A DNA stretch of 64,000 nucleotides, taken from the NCBI GenBank assembly GCA_018136815.1, contig CM030933.1, forward strand, positions 744,001 through 808,000. The letters are read 5' to 3'. Of this stretch, positions 54,528 to 64,000 are shown piece after piece. How positions within the stretch are numbered: position 1 is the stretch's first letter; each line of letters begins with the position of its first letter. The notes under the pieces were generated by a model. The model had not been told where the DNA came from. It saw only the letters and a list, made by a program, of their open reading frames with translations, and made no database searches. Made by a program: the position numbers and the translations under genes. The DNA is from Isochrysis galbana (Eukaryota > Haptophyta > Isochrysidales > Isochrysidaceae).

Positions 54528-56392
54528 ATGTCGAGCGCAGCCTCCTCGCGCCTCATGCGTGAGCAGAGGGATGTGCAGCAGCAGACAGTGCCCACGATTT
54601 TTGCGCAGCCAGAGGAGGCAGATATCCACCACTGGTGAGAGCCAGAGCGAGAGAGAACGGGGTGGGCAAGACCAGACAGGGTGCGGTGGGAGGCACTCAC
54701 GCAGGGCGGGCAGGCTGTGGCAATCAGGCAGACAGGGAGAAGGGCGCTAGGGGACCACTGGTTCATCACCACGGTTCAACCTTTTAAGCCCTGCTACGCT
54801 GCTCTGGCCACAAGGTTCCCGCTTGCGAGAGAGACATGAGAGCGAACAGGCTGGTGGGTGGCGAGGGAAAGGGACGGGATCCGAGCCCTCTGCATCAGAC
54901 AGCCATGAAGTTGCATTGGGCCCTGACTGGACCAGTGGCGCAATCCTCTCGCAGGCATGCGATGGTTCTCGGGCCACCAGGTACCCCGTACTGCCTTGGC
55001 CTCTTTCACTTTGATATGAAGTTCCCCCGGGACTACCCCAACTCGGCGCCAACAGTGCACATCACCACCACCTCCGGAGGAACGGTCCGCTTCAACCCCA
55101 ACTTGTACGCGGCCGGCAAGGTCTGCTTGTCTATTCTTGGCACTTGGCGTGCTGAGAGCTCGGGTGAAATGTGGTCCGCAGTGCAGTCAGTCTCTTCGGT
55201 GCTCATGAGCATACAGTCGCTCATGCATGACGCACCGTACCACAACGAGCCCAGCTTCGAAAAAGACGACGGCTCAGGAGATCCTCAAAAGTGAGTCTTG
55301 CGGCGGTTTGGTGGCCAGCCGTGTTGTGGCACCATAATCGTGCCGCCATCGCCTTCCGTTTGCGCACCCCTCAAAATCCCGCAGTCATGCATTGGGCACG
55401 CAGACTGACCCATAATGCGAGGCTCCTTCCGCCACGCGTTGTTGCGAGTCGCAGTGCTTCAGCCGGGTAGTATCGTGCTAATGGTAGGAGCCTGACCGTA
55501 TTTGCGCGCCACTCGCCCCCACAGGTACAACGACAAGATTCTGCACGAGTCGTTGCGCGTTGGCGTGTGTGAGGTGATGGAGGAGACACTCGAGCCACGA
55601 CCCAACTCGCCCAACGGCGTTACGCCCATGTTTGCGCACACTCGTCGACAGCTCTTTCTCATGTACTACGATCGGTACATCTCTGAGTGCATGCGCATGG
55701 CTACGGGCGAGCCGAATGCTCGTGAGGGGACTGAGTTCAAGATGATGCCCTTCGAGTGCCGGACGAATGGGATGACCGGCACATTCCAGTGGTCAAAGAT
55801 CAAGACCCGTCTTTCTTGCGTACGCGAGATGCTCATGCACGAGGTGGAGACGTGGAAACTGCAAGGCGCGGAGCAGACTCTCATGTTGAAGGAGTCACAT
55901 GATGCCGCGGTCAACTCGTGTGTGCACCACCTACTGCAACAGGAGGAACGTATCAAGCGCGAGGTGCCTGCTGGCGCCTCCATTGGTATTGACCCAACGA
56001 ACGCATGCATATGGACGGCCACGCTCTTCGGCCCTGCCGATGGCTACTGGGACGGTGGCATGTTCACGGTAGAGCTCATCTTTCCACCAGACTTTCCCGA
56101 TGCGCCACCTGTGGTACGATTCCTAACGCCCATTGTGCACCCACAAATCAATCAACAAGGCGTGCCGTACCTCCGAGCGCTCATCATGTGGCCCTATGCT
56201 GAGCTCAGAGAGAGAAGCATCGCAACTGTGATGCGGCAACTCGTCGAGCTCCTAGCCCATGAACCGTCACCCGAACCCGCCACCCACATCAACCCAGAGG
56301 CTGCCGCGCTCTACTTCTCGCGATCTGACGAGGAGCGTAACGAGTACAAGAGGAGAGTGAAGCGTTGCGTACAACGATCAATGGACATGTGA
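54528..56392 (+). CDS. Tandem ubiquitin-conjugating (UBC) domain protein, UBE2Z-like
   Basis: Exons 54528-54634, 54955-55290 and 55525-56392, phases 2 and 2, 436 residues from [19 protein letters not shown]. The first UBC domain: [52 protein letters not shown] with catalytic Cys93; the '[11 protein letters not shown]' form is UBE2Z-like. The second UBC-like domain (about residues 320-410) reads [39 protein letters not shown] and [19 protein letters not shown], where the usual active-site Cys position is Tyr/Leu, so it is predicted inactive (UEV-type). An adaptor role for domain 2 is inference. Splice joins rebuild both the W in HHW|H and K in PQK|YNDK. Confidence 0.85.
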
Positions 56393-57149
56393 GCTGGACT
56401 TGGGTGGATAGCATGAGGATCTGGCTAGCATGGCCCATGGAGGCAGATGGAGGCCATGCAAGTGGCATCGAAAGATGGACAGTCGCCTGCTGATTATAAC
56501 GCGCCAACCTTGATCCCACCGACTGCGTCATAGCAGTTGATGGTGGCATTCGAACCTGTTGATGCCATCTGGATCCGGAGTCATGCAATGCACTGGATGC
56601 GCCCATGATCAGAGTGGGCTGTCATCGAGGGCATCGCGTGTGCGACCGTGCCGATGTCGCGCAGGTAGTTTGCTCAGCACGACTTTCTTCGTTGTAGAGC
56701 ATGTAGTGCGTGCCCGCGTGCGTGTGTCTATCATGCTGTATTGTTGCCTTGGTGTCTCCATGTGTGTGTGAGGCGGTCGTCACCACCCAACGTGACCGAT
56801 GGCACCCCACAGCGAGTCTTGGCTTGGATTGCCACGCTTCTTGGTCCACGCAGCAAATGTTTGCCATGATGGTGCATGCATATAGTTGCTAAAAAAAACT
56901 TGCATATGGGCCGCGGTGCGCAGCAAGGAGCCATTATAGGCAGCCGTAGCATAGGCATAGGGCACTCACGCATATGGCAGAGCTGCTACCTGTGAGCTCG
57001 GAGACTGAGCTAGGTTCCTTCCCATCACAGCGAGCGCTACCGTTGCCCCCTTATGCCACATGCCACTGTCAGAGCCAGGCTGATCTCACTTTTGCAGATG
57101 GCCTGCGAGGGCGCGCCGGCAGCTAGCGCGGTACGCGGTTCTTGCGGGG

Positions 57150-57515
57150 AGCTCATGGAGCTCTCCTCGGGGGGGGGGGAGCCTCCTCAGGGAGTTGTTG
57201 CTCCCCCCGGGCTGACCCCAACCGGCGGCGGCGGACTGATGCTGTCCAATGCTTCCGCCATAACCTGCATGGCAGATTTAGAAGTGGCATATGGCGGAAA
57301 GAGAGGTAAGATGAATTTTTAAAGTTATCGTCCATCTTTCTTATGATCCATTGCAATCGCTTGCGTACTACATCATCAGCCGCCATTCCATTTATAGACA
57401 TGGTTGAGCACTGTGAGGTGGGTGCCTTTGCTTAAATACTAGACGATTTTTTTTGGTACCGGCGCATCGCGTATTTGGAAACGAGGGGTACCAAATGAAG
57501 GCAAACGACCTAATA
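57150..57515 (-). pseudogene. Second copy of ORF-A and its leader, frameshifted
   Basis: Minus strand: tip CCTCGTTTCCAAATACGC (57,465-57,500), leader CACCTCACAGTGCTCAACC, ATG 57,401, then SINGMAADDVVRKRLQWI matching TNGRAPADIVLKRLEWI of the 31.5-kb frame. A frameshift follows DDNFKN, and the copy ends near the ISPPPPVG equivalent in a G-rich run. Confidence 0.7.
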
Positions 57516-57552
57516 AAAGGAGCATCACTGACTCTTACCCCCCTCTCTCACG

Positions 57553-57725
57553 CCCCTAGTCGAAGCAGTGTGCGCGGCCTCTCCTCCCCCGGGATTCCGC
57601 TTGAAGAAAACAGGGGGAGGGGAAAGGGGATGTGGATGGTTAGGGCGGGTAGATAGGAGTAGCACCAGCACTCTGACTCGCGCCGTGGGAGTAGCGGCTA
57701 GTTTGTTAAGATTTTTTTTCAATTC
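57553..57725 (+). repeat. SINE-like repeat, copy 3
   Basis: GTCGAAGCAGTGTGCGCGGC, GGGGGAGGGGAAAGGGG, a GGGCGGGTAGATAGGAG block and TTGTTAAGATTTTTTTTC. Collinear with 10,335 and 17,170 copies. Confidence 0.5.
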
Positions 57726-57929
57726 AAGGGTACGCAAGAGGACAACGAGAAGACGACGACACCGTGACATCAGACCATGCACTTCACACACGACGCCACA
57801 GCCGCAATTGCGTGCTGAGATCCAAGGCGTCGGAGCATCAAGGAGCACATCGCTCAAGTGCTCAAGAGCCTCACAATTCAGATGTCCCACGAGCCGAAAG
57901 AGCGGCGAATTCCCACCCATCTGTCTGGC

Positions 57930-59214
57930 TCACTCGATCGGAGGCAACTTAGACTCACTCTTCTGCTTCTTGGCCCGGCGCATGGCGTCTTTGCTCATGT
58001 AAATGCCATCCCTTGCAGCCTCGACCTCGGCATTTTCAGCGACAGCGGCAGCACGGCCTCGTTCCAACCCGTCACGCATCATAGCGGCATTTTTTCCGAC
58101 CTGCAGTCAGGATAAATGATCAACAATGACGACTAGCAACACGATCATGGCATGCAACACGTGAGTCCTTCCCATTCGGCACGGGGCAAGCCGATGTTGC
58201 GCTAGATCTTCATGACCTAGTGAGGTCAATCGCGATGGACAACATGCTCTACATGCAGGCTCATCGCGTTCAAAGGGAGCCGAAGGAAAGAAGAATCCCA
58301 CCAACTACTCCTCGCTCTTTGTGCTGCGGTGCTGCGATCTAGCCATACTCATTCACACCTGCTCAACACCGAGTAGAGAGCCCTCCTCGTCTTCGTCCCA
58401 AGAGGTCGACATGACCCCCCACGTGATTCCCGCAAAGGAGAGTGCGAACATTGCCTATCGATGGGGGTGTGATTACCGAAATCATGGGAGTTGAGAACCG
58501 TGCAAAGCTCAAGGAGCACGTTCCAGCGCCATATTCGTGCATACCTGTGTGGCTAGCGCAATCGCTTGCGGTGGAATTCCGTAATCCAGCTGTGTGTTGA
58601 GGTAGTACGCTCCGCCGAACAGAGCAAAGGCACCGAACACCGGCAGCCCTGAAGCCATAAGGGACCACAGCTCTGTCATCCGAAAGCGACCAGACGAGAT
58701 ATCTGAGTTGGAGCTGGCGCAAATGCAGGTGTGCCTTCGCGTGCACGGCAGCCCCTGCATGTGTGGCACCTGCGAAAGGAATCACCCTTGCAATCATGCG
58801 GTTGGAGACGCGCTCAGGCATCACTCCCGCAGTCGGGTCGAGCGGCGTCATCTCCTCCTCGGTATAGGTGGCGCGTCGTGCGGCAGCGCGTGCCTTCTTC
58901 GAGGCATCAGGATCAACCCCGGCCTTCTGTCTCATTGCTTCGAGCGCGCGCTGGCCGCGAGCCACCGCGAGGTCCTCCTCACGCTCAGCGCTCTCCGGCA
59001 AGGCAGACTCTGGTGCTGGTGCTGGTGCTGGCGGAGCCTGCCGCTCGTTGGTCTTGGCCTTGCCAAAGCCCTTCCCACCCGTACCTTTGGCCGCCATCTG
59101 CACTGCCGCGCCTACTCGAGCCCCCACTCGTGCCCCCACCACGCCGCCTACGTCCAGCCGGGGGCAGACGAGCGACAGCGAGAGAGAGGCGAGGAAGAGG
59201 GGAGAGGCCACCAT
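57930..59214 (-). CDS. PAM68: Photosystem II assembly protein PAM68 homologue
   Basis: Four exons on the minus strand: 59214-58770, 58702-58545, 58454-58359 and 58100-57930; phases 1, 0, 0; 289 residues. The leader (MVASPLFLASLSLSLVC) is hydrophobic like an ER signal and is followed by an Ala/Arg/Val-rich transit-like stretch, as expected for import into a complex plastid. The body has the PAM68 (DUF3464) pattern: KGFGKAK, an acidic TYTEEEMTPLDP, SNRMIARVIPFA, two membrane helices (ASGLPVFGAFALFGGAYYL; MFALSFAGITWGVMSTSW) and the diagnostic SWDEDEEGSLLGVEQ. The last exon adds a charged tail (RAAAVAENAEVEAARDG). In plants this thylakoid protein helps early photosystem II assembly. This is the best evidence that the host is photosynthetic. 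Confidence 0.85.
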
Positions 59215-59329
59215 CTCGACGAGGAGGATCACACGACCACTTCCACACACCCATACATTACAATTAACAATTATTACAAGTGAGTAAAAAAGCAATAGTT
59301 TGATATTTTAAGGACGGCGGCCAGGTCGT

Positions 59330-59390
59330 CGCCATACTAAAGGTAGTCTGACGTCCGCTCCACGTCTGACGTCTGAACGAGATTCAAGGT
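59330..59390. repeat. GTCTGACGT word island
   Basis: TAGTCTGACGTCCG, CACGTCTGACGTCTGAACG. A short cluster of one word; it may be an element end. Confidence 0.4.
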
Positions 59391-59460
59391 TTTTTAAAAA
59401 GTTAGGGTGCGATGCGCCCTGCGCACGCTATCCCCTGCAACCGTGGGATCATCCCCAACA

Positions 59461-60350
59461 TTACCAGGGTGATCCCCAATGACGGATCGAGCATGACCAC
59501 TGGCTCGATATGCGACGATTCGGAAGGGAAACGATCGGCGGAAGGCGCGGCGAAGGGAGTGATGGAATGACGGGCTGGACCACCTCCTCAGCAGAGAAAG
59601 GCGGGAGGACGGGCTTGGGCGAGGGCGAGCGCGACGACGGAACGGACATGGCTGGGCGGATCGGGAGTGATAAGGCTGAGGCTGAGGGAGTGGAGAGGTT
59701 TGGTATTGAGGTAGTGTTGAGAACGAGGGACGAGAACGGGAACGAGAACGAGAACGAGAGCGACGAACGAAGAACGACAGACGATAGACGGTTAGGGGCC
59801 GATGGACCGACGAGATGACACCACACTCACGTCAACACTCTCCACACTACCACACTAACGTATCCTTATCACGGAACGCAAAGGAACCTGCTGACAGACC
59901 GAACAAGGAAGAGAATGCCGACAAGAGAGCGACGGGGCGACGGACGATCCGACGGGGCGACAGTTACGCACAGGAATAAGGAGGGAATCTTTCGAAAACC
60001 ATTAAGTGAGTTGATGAAGACCGAAGTAAAATAGCGCCACGATATAAACCAACGGCCAACACCTGAGACCTGAGGGGGAATCAGGGTCACGCAAGGGGGC
60101 GGTTCCTTGCACCGGCGCTACCTGAACGCTCGACTTAGCCTAAAAACGCGAGGAGCACGCAAGGAGGTAAGCCAGGTGAGGGGCAAGCAGGCGACAAGGG
60201 AGGCGACAAAGGAAGCGAGGGCAAAGAGGGCGAATGGGCAAATGTAGGATCTTGCGACGGTGACTAGTGACTGGCCTGCAAGGGAGGGACATATAGAAAC
60301 GCAAACAACTTCTAAAACAAAAAGGTCGATCGCGGATGCGACACCCCCTT
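59461..60350 (-). mobile_element. Retroelement 5' region with Ser/Pro-rich ORF1, minus strand
   Basis: Starts at about 60,347 with GTGTCGCATCCGCGATC and matches 38,035-38,310 for 280 nt. It continues through a leader with TCGTTCTCGTTCTCG words to ATG 59,649 (MSVPSSRSPSPKPVLPPFSA). This is the longest intact leader-plus-ORF1 start in the window. No reverse transcriptase follows; the copy ends near 59,461. Confidence 0.6.
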
Positions 60351-60749
60351 GCTAGAATTCGAGCGTCCACGCGAGGGAGATAACGAAAGGGAAACCTAAA
60401 AACAGAACAAGGTGAGTAGGCGGAGGCAAACGGAAGAAGGCTCAACGAAGGGAGAGCGGTGGCGCACTCTTGTCGAGCCCAAGTGAGACGCAGGGCAGCC
60501 TGCCAGCCGGTGGGAGCGAGGGCGCAAGAGAGTGGGGCGACGGCGGCGCACGTCTCCAAAAGTGGAGAAGTGGAGGCATGCGAACGAGAGGACGAGACTG
60601 CGAACGAAAACGGACGGCGAGCGGCATAGCCTCACCGTGCGATGCGAGAGCGGGGAGTGGAGGCATAGCCTCGCCGTGCGACGCGAGAGCGGGGAGCGTG
60701 AGCTCCGCGTCGAGTGCTTGGGCCAGTGAGTCGGGCACTGGAACCTAGG

Positions 60750-60915
60750 AGAATGAGAGGGGTCCGGCGGAGGCGGAGGTAGTGGTCCACACGCGCCACC
60801 GGTAGTTGCCGCAAGGCGGGGAGTGAGGGTGAGGAAGGGAAAAGGGCGTGGCTACGAGGATGTGACCCAGTGCCACGGGTGAGGCGAGATTATTAGCAAA
60901 GGTTTTTTTTTACCC
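60750..60915 (+). repeat. T-tailed SINE-like repeat, second subfamily
   Basis: GGCGAGATTATTAGCAAAGG followed by a nine-T run, matching the end of 47,940-48,132. From 60,915 to 61,470 I see no supported gene. Confidence 0.4.
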
Positions 60916-61471
60916 TTGACCCAAGCATTTTGCAGCTTATTTCGCGGGTCGAAAGTGGTATGTTTTGTGACGTCCGTATAGTCTACTATCCGCTGCCAAG
61001 AGTCTAGGGATTTATCTTTGTTTATGTACTCGCCTCTAAATTTTGCGTAGGTGTCGTTGTTTGGGAAGCATGGTTCGCAATCCGCTCTCGTGAACGCTAT
61101 GCCGACGCCATCTGAGTACTGAGTAGGCGTTGTGTACTACGGCTTAGTCACAGTTACAGTCCAGCGAGCTCCATAGGTCCGCCCATAACTGAGGGATGTT
61201 AGGGCCGGTGCTCTTGGGGTTGTGCCATATGGGTTGCGAAAGTGAGAAAATTATGTAGAATCACTGCATACCGAGCAGACGCCATCTGCACCACCGTTTC
61301 CCTATTTATTACATGTGGCAACTAGGCAACCACCAAGAAGCTCACACATCCTACAGCGGCCCCGACAACTGCATGCGCAGCCCTGGACCGGAATCTATAA
61401 CCTATTTCACGATGTGATATTCCCCGACGAAGGCAGATGAGTGGCGACGACTGCACGCGCGTGAACTGCGC

Positions 61472-62485
61472 TCAGTACAGTGTTGCTCCGGTCAAGACAG
61501 CGCCATCGAAATTTGCCGCCGTCCGAATGGCTCCAGCAAGACTTGCACCTTGCAAGATTGCACCGCACAGGCGCGACTCCGTGAGGTTTGCATTGGCCAA
61601 GTCGGCTGTCTGCAACTGCGCGCCTTGCAAATCGGTAGACGTGAGGTTTGCACCCACCAATGAGGCTCCTCGCAGATCGGCATCCCTCAATCTTGCACCA
61701 TGCATGTTCGCACCCCGCAATACTGCGGTCTGAAGGTTGGCCTCTTGCAGATCGATGCCTTGCAGGTCTGCATCTGTGAGATCGGCCCCAGGCATCTGAG
61801 CTCGTGGTAGACTGTTGCCCTGCAACTTCGCGCCGACCAGTCTAGCGCGCTCGAGATTGGCTCCCTCCAGATTGGCACCTGACAGATCGGCGTAGCTCAA
61901 GTTGCAGTCCACGAGGCACGCTCCCGACAAGTCAGCGTTTTCGAGCTGCGCGTGGGTGAGATCACAGCCTCGAAAGGAAAGATGGTGCAAGTCGACGCCA
62001 CGCAGATCGAATGCCGCGAAGCACGTGCCACCCACGCGCAGCCGCATGAGTTCTTGCCGTGTGACCGCCCCTCTGTGGAATCCCGGTCCCAAGCCGCTCC
62101 CATCTCCCACAGCGGCCATGTATGGAGCATGGAGGCGGTAGAAGTGTAACTCGTCGATCAGATCGTCGGCTTCGCCCGCATCGATCGGCAATCTAGCGCG
62201 GCCGGTCCTGAGGAACTTGAGGATGCTGTGGAAGTGATGCGGGTCGCGGTCGATGAACACAGTGCCGTCGGCGTCAGAGGGAGGGGCGAGCATGCCGAGC
62301 GCGCCTGGAGAGTGGAGCGCGACAAGCAGCTCGGTGAAGTAAGTGTCGGCGTACTTCGCCAGCGTCGCCTTGCTGGTCTCGAAATGCGCGCCGCCCACGT
62401 TGAGGCGAAGCCGTGTGGTCGCCATTGGGAAGGGAGAGGAGGGGGGCGGGGGCGGCGAATGGGAGAAAACAGAAGAGGGTGACAA
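61472..62485 (-). CDS. BTB/T1-domain protein with pentapeptide repeats (KCTD9-like)
   Basis: A single exon. ATG 62,426 (MATTRLRLNVGGAHFET) starts exactly at the BTB/T1 domain; an upstream ATG at 62,485 adds a Pro-rich leader. The T1 domain covers the first 100 residues (LRLNVGGAHFETSKATL; GTVFIDRDPHHFHSILKFLR). A long right-handed pentapeptide-repeat helix of A(D/N)LxG units follows (LSGANLEGANLERARLVGAK; LQEANLQTAVLRGANMHGAR) to the stop. This order is that of KCTD9, an adaptor type for Cullin-3 ubiquitin ligases; a similar role here is inference. The length (337) is close to that of animal KCTD9. Confidence 0.85.
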   Translation of the reverse strand: MSPSSVFSHSPPPPPSSPFPMATTRLRLNVGGAHFETSKATLAKYADTYFTELLVALHSPGALGMLAPPSDADGTVFIDRDPHHFHSILKFLRTGRARLPIDAGEADDLIDELHFYRLHAPYMAAVGDGSGLGPGFHRGAVTRQELMRLRVGGTCFAAFDLRGVDLHHLSFRGCDLTHAQLENADLSGACLVDCNLSYADLSGANLEGANLERARLVGAKLQGNSLPRAQMPGADLTDADLQGIDLQEANLQTAVLRGANMHGARLRDADLRGASLVGANLTSTDLQGAQLQTADLANANLTESRLCGAILQGASLAGAIRTAANFDGAVLTGATLY

Positions 62486-62529
62486 GGGATGGGAGAAGCT
62501 TGATTGAGGAGCCAGCCTAGAGATGGTGG

Positions 62530-62575
62530 CCGGGGGGGGGGGGGGGGAGGGGGGGGGGGGGGGGGGGGGAGGTGA
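62530..62575. repeat. Poly-G run
   Basis: Almost pure G for about 45 nt just upstream of the BTB gene. Confidence 0.9.
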
Positions 62576-63207
62576 CGGCTGGCTGCCCTGCGGGGACGAC
62601 GAGTTACATTGCTAAATACTGCGGGTACAAGCCCGTAAACCGCAAAGTCCGCGCAGCAAAAATACGACTACCTAGAGGCTAGGCACTCATGGGAAGCGGA
62701 AATAGAAATAGGGGAGCCATGCCGCCTAGGCTGAAGAAGACTGAAGAAGAAGCGGAGGCGGAGGTGCGAGCGCAGGTGCGAAGCCGCAGGCGGAAGACGG
62801 AGGAGGTGGCGGTGGCGGTGGTCACAATCACAGTGGCCGGACAGTAGACTGTGAGAGGGTGCAACCTCAGGTTTGGTTGTTTTATTGGCAACTACCCCCG
62901 TGTGGACGGTATAAGTTCGACCCCCTGATTAAGGTACAAAAGTACAGGATCACGAGGCGACACGCCTACCCCCACCGCCTCTTCCGCCTTCACCTTATTT
63001 CATCCTCCGCCTTTTCCGCCTTCAGACATGGAGTTCTTTTCGGTGGGTCGCTTGGACATCAAAATCGCGTGTCTTTCTACAAGAGAAATGGGAAACTCCG
63101 CTGGGCGCATCGACAATCACGGCTTCGGAACCGGCAAGTATTAATCGCCGGATGCAAAATGACCATCTTCTCCGAGGCCGGCTTAAACGGCGAAAGCGCT
63201 ACCATCA

Positions 63208-63536
63208 AGGCGAGAAGCGCTCAATCACCATCACCCACAGTATGGGAAAGCGTTCAATCACCATCAGCCTACACGTGGAAACGCGTTCAATCGCCATCAC
63301 CCCCACCGCATGGAAAAGCCTTCAATCACCATCAGCCTACACATGGAAAAGCGTTCAATCCCCATCACCTCCCGGAAGAGGCAGAGGGAAGGAAGATGCA
63401 AATGTGGATGTGGAAAAGGCAAATAAAGCCAGTCACAAAATACCTGGGCGTCCCACACCTAGATTTTAGTCACACTTGGGGGGAAGTTCATCCATCCGAA
63501 GAGGGTTCCTTTGTTGGTTGGTGATTAGACGCTTCT
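63208..63536. mobile_element. MITE-like unit carrying the GCGTTCAATC minisatellite
   Basis: Left end GGCGAGAAGCGCTCAATCAC and right end, on the other strand, GGCGAGAAGCGTCTAATCAC are inverted repeats about 330 bp apart. Inside is the minisatellite with words GTTCAATC(A/G)CCATCA and ACACGTGGAA, in inverted orientation relative to 47,140-47,478, and then GTCACAAAATACCTGGGCG (also at 47,032 as GTCACAAAATACCTAGGC). Confidence 0.6.
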
Positions 63537-63587
63537 CGCCTCACGTCATTTTTCTCCCACTGTAATAACGTTACATACGAGAACGCT

Positions 63588-63755
63588 ATGCGGGCGGCCC
63601 CTCATGTCCAACTTTCGCGAAAGTTACTTGACGCCCTTGCGAAGCGGCAAGACGCTCTGGAAGAGAATTTGAAACTTCAAACTCATTTGACAAATCAGTT
63701 GTCACTCCGCATCAATACACTAGCTAACGTCACACTGAGGTTCCGATTTACTTAA
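63588..63755 (+). CDS. Small coiled-coil ORF of the third module
   Basis: 55 codons from ATG 63,588: MRAAPHVQLSRKLLDALAKR, then QDALEENLKLQTHLTNQL, ending RFRFT. A leucine-rich amphipathic helix. The start region (CGCTATGCGGGC) is shared with 47,077. It overlaps the stop of the convergent minus-strand frame by 8 nt. Confidence 0.35.
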   Translation: MRAAPHVQLSRKLLDALAKRQDALEENLKLQTHLTNQLSLRINTLANVTLRFRFT

Positions 63756-63915
63756 CGTTTTCTTGACCTGATAAATCTCCGGTAATAATGTTTCCCCAGT
63801 CTTCATCACTGATACTTGAGTGATCGTCAGTCTTCCGTGTAGACTGTTTAGGCTGCCGGCGGGCGCGGGCGCCATTGTGCCGTTGTCGACGCTCTCGCGG
63901 CAGGTATTTTACTCT
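63748..63915 (-). CDS. 'DEDW' ORF, locus 3 (partial)
   Basis: Open on the minus strand from a stop at 63,916-63,918 to the stop at 63,748, without an ATG: basic segment YLPRERRQRHNGARARRQPK, then TDDHSSISDEDWGNIITGD and a GQENVK tail. The S-D-E-D-W-x-x-I box aligns with LNDEEWEKFI (32.5 kb) and MSDKEWLDLS (46.9 kb). The N-terminal part may be on another exon or lost. Confidence 0.35.
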   Translation of the reverse strand, partial: RVKYLPRERRQRHNGARARRQPKQSTRKTDDHSSISDEDWGNIITGDLSGQENVK

Positions 63916-64000
63916 TTAGAACCACCTTAAGGCATTTACACCACTTCCAGTCGCACATAGCCTAGCCACACTGCGAATCGAAACAACATAACCCTTCGCG

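Noticed and set aside
63208..63370. Possible CRISPR array
   Set aside because: Units are unequal, spacers are not unique, and the array is a minisatellite shared with 47 kb in a eukaryotic genome.

Overview
This window is nuclear DNA from a eukaryote, most likely a unicellular alga with a complex (secondary) plastid; a haptophyte is plausible but not proven. Genes are GC-rich and split by short GT-AG introns (mostly about 55-350 nt), many with GTGCGC- or GTGTGC-type donors. One gene is the photosystem II assembly factor PAM68, carrying a signal-peptide-like leader in front of a transit-like stretch. There are no operons, ribosome binding sites or bacterial features. I rebuilt exon structures by requiring splice phase and family similarity to agree, so the gene models below are joins of several open frames.

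Layout. 1.8-5.3 kb (minus): a metallo-beta-lactamase plus double cyclic-nucleotide-binding protein, with a probable N-myristoylated first exon upstream. 5.7-10.8 kb: low complexity, a decayed LINE and dispersed repeats. 11.2-13.8 kb (minus): a multi-pass membrane protein with a TIR-like domain. 14-22.6 kb: transposon graveyard (hAT fragments, a 729-bp tandem duplication, a GACTA-rich MITE). 23.5 kb: a SET-domain protein. 25.7-27.3 kb (minus): a secreted prolyl-4-hydroxylase-like dioxygenase. 28-30.3 kb: two unrecognised genes. 30.8-34.4 kb: a lower-GC module of three unknown open frames followed by retroelement debris. 34.6-37.5 kb: a WD40 protein. 38-41 kb: a piggyBac-like remnant and repeats. 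41.3-44.4 kb: an endonuclease/exonuclease/phosphatase protein with an EF-hand. 45.8-47.7 kb: a second unknown-ORF element packed with minisatellites. 48.3-51.3 kb (minus): a PX plus SEC14-like protein. 54.5-56.4 kb: a double UBC-domain E2. 57.9-59.2 kb (minus): PAM68. 59.5-61 kb: retroelement and SINE-like repeats. 61.5-62.5 kb (minus): a BTB/pentapeptide-repeat protein. 63-64 kb: a third copy of the unknown-ORF module.

The host genes are unrelated housekeeping and signalling genes (cyclic nucleotide, Ca2+, phosphoinositide and ubiquitin signalling) and do not form a pathway. The unusual material is in the repeats: (1) a dispersed GC-rich repeat whose copies end in a conserved CCAT box followed by a short hairpin whose arms change sequence but stay complementary; (2) many 60-170-bp islands, each built from one private 5-9-nt word repeated in both orientations; (3) a family of small 'D-E/D-W' open frames found in three places beside foldbacks and minisatellites; (4) a retroelement family whose copies begin with GTGTCGCATTCGCGA.
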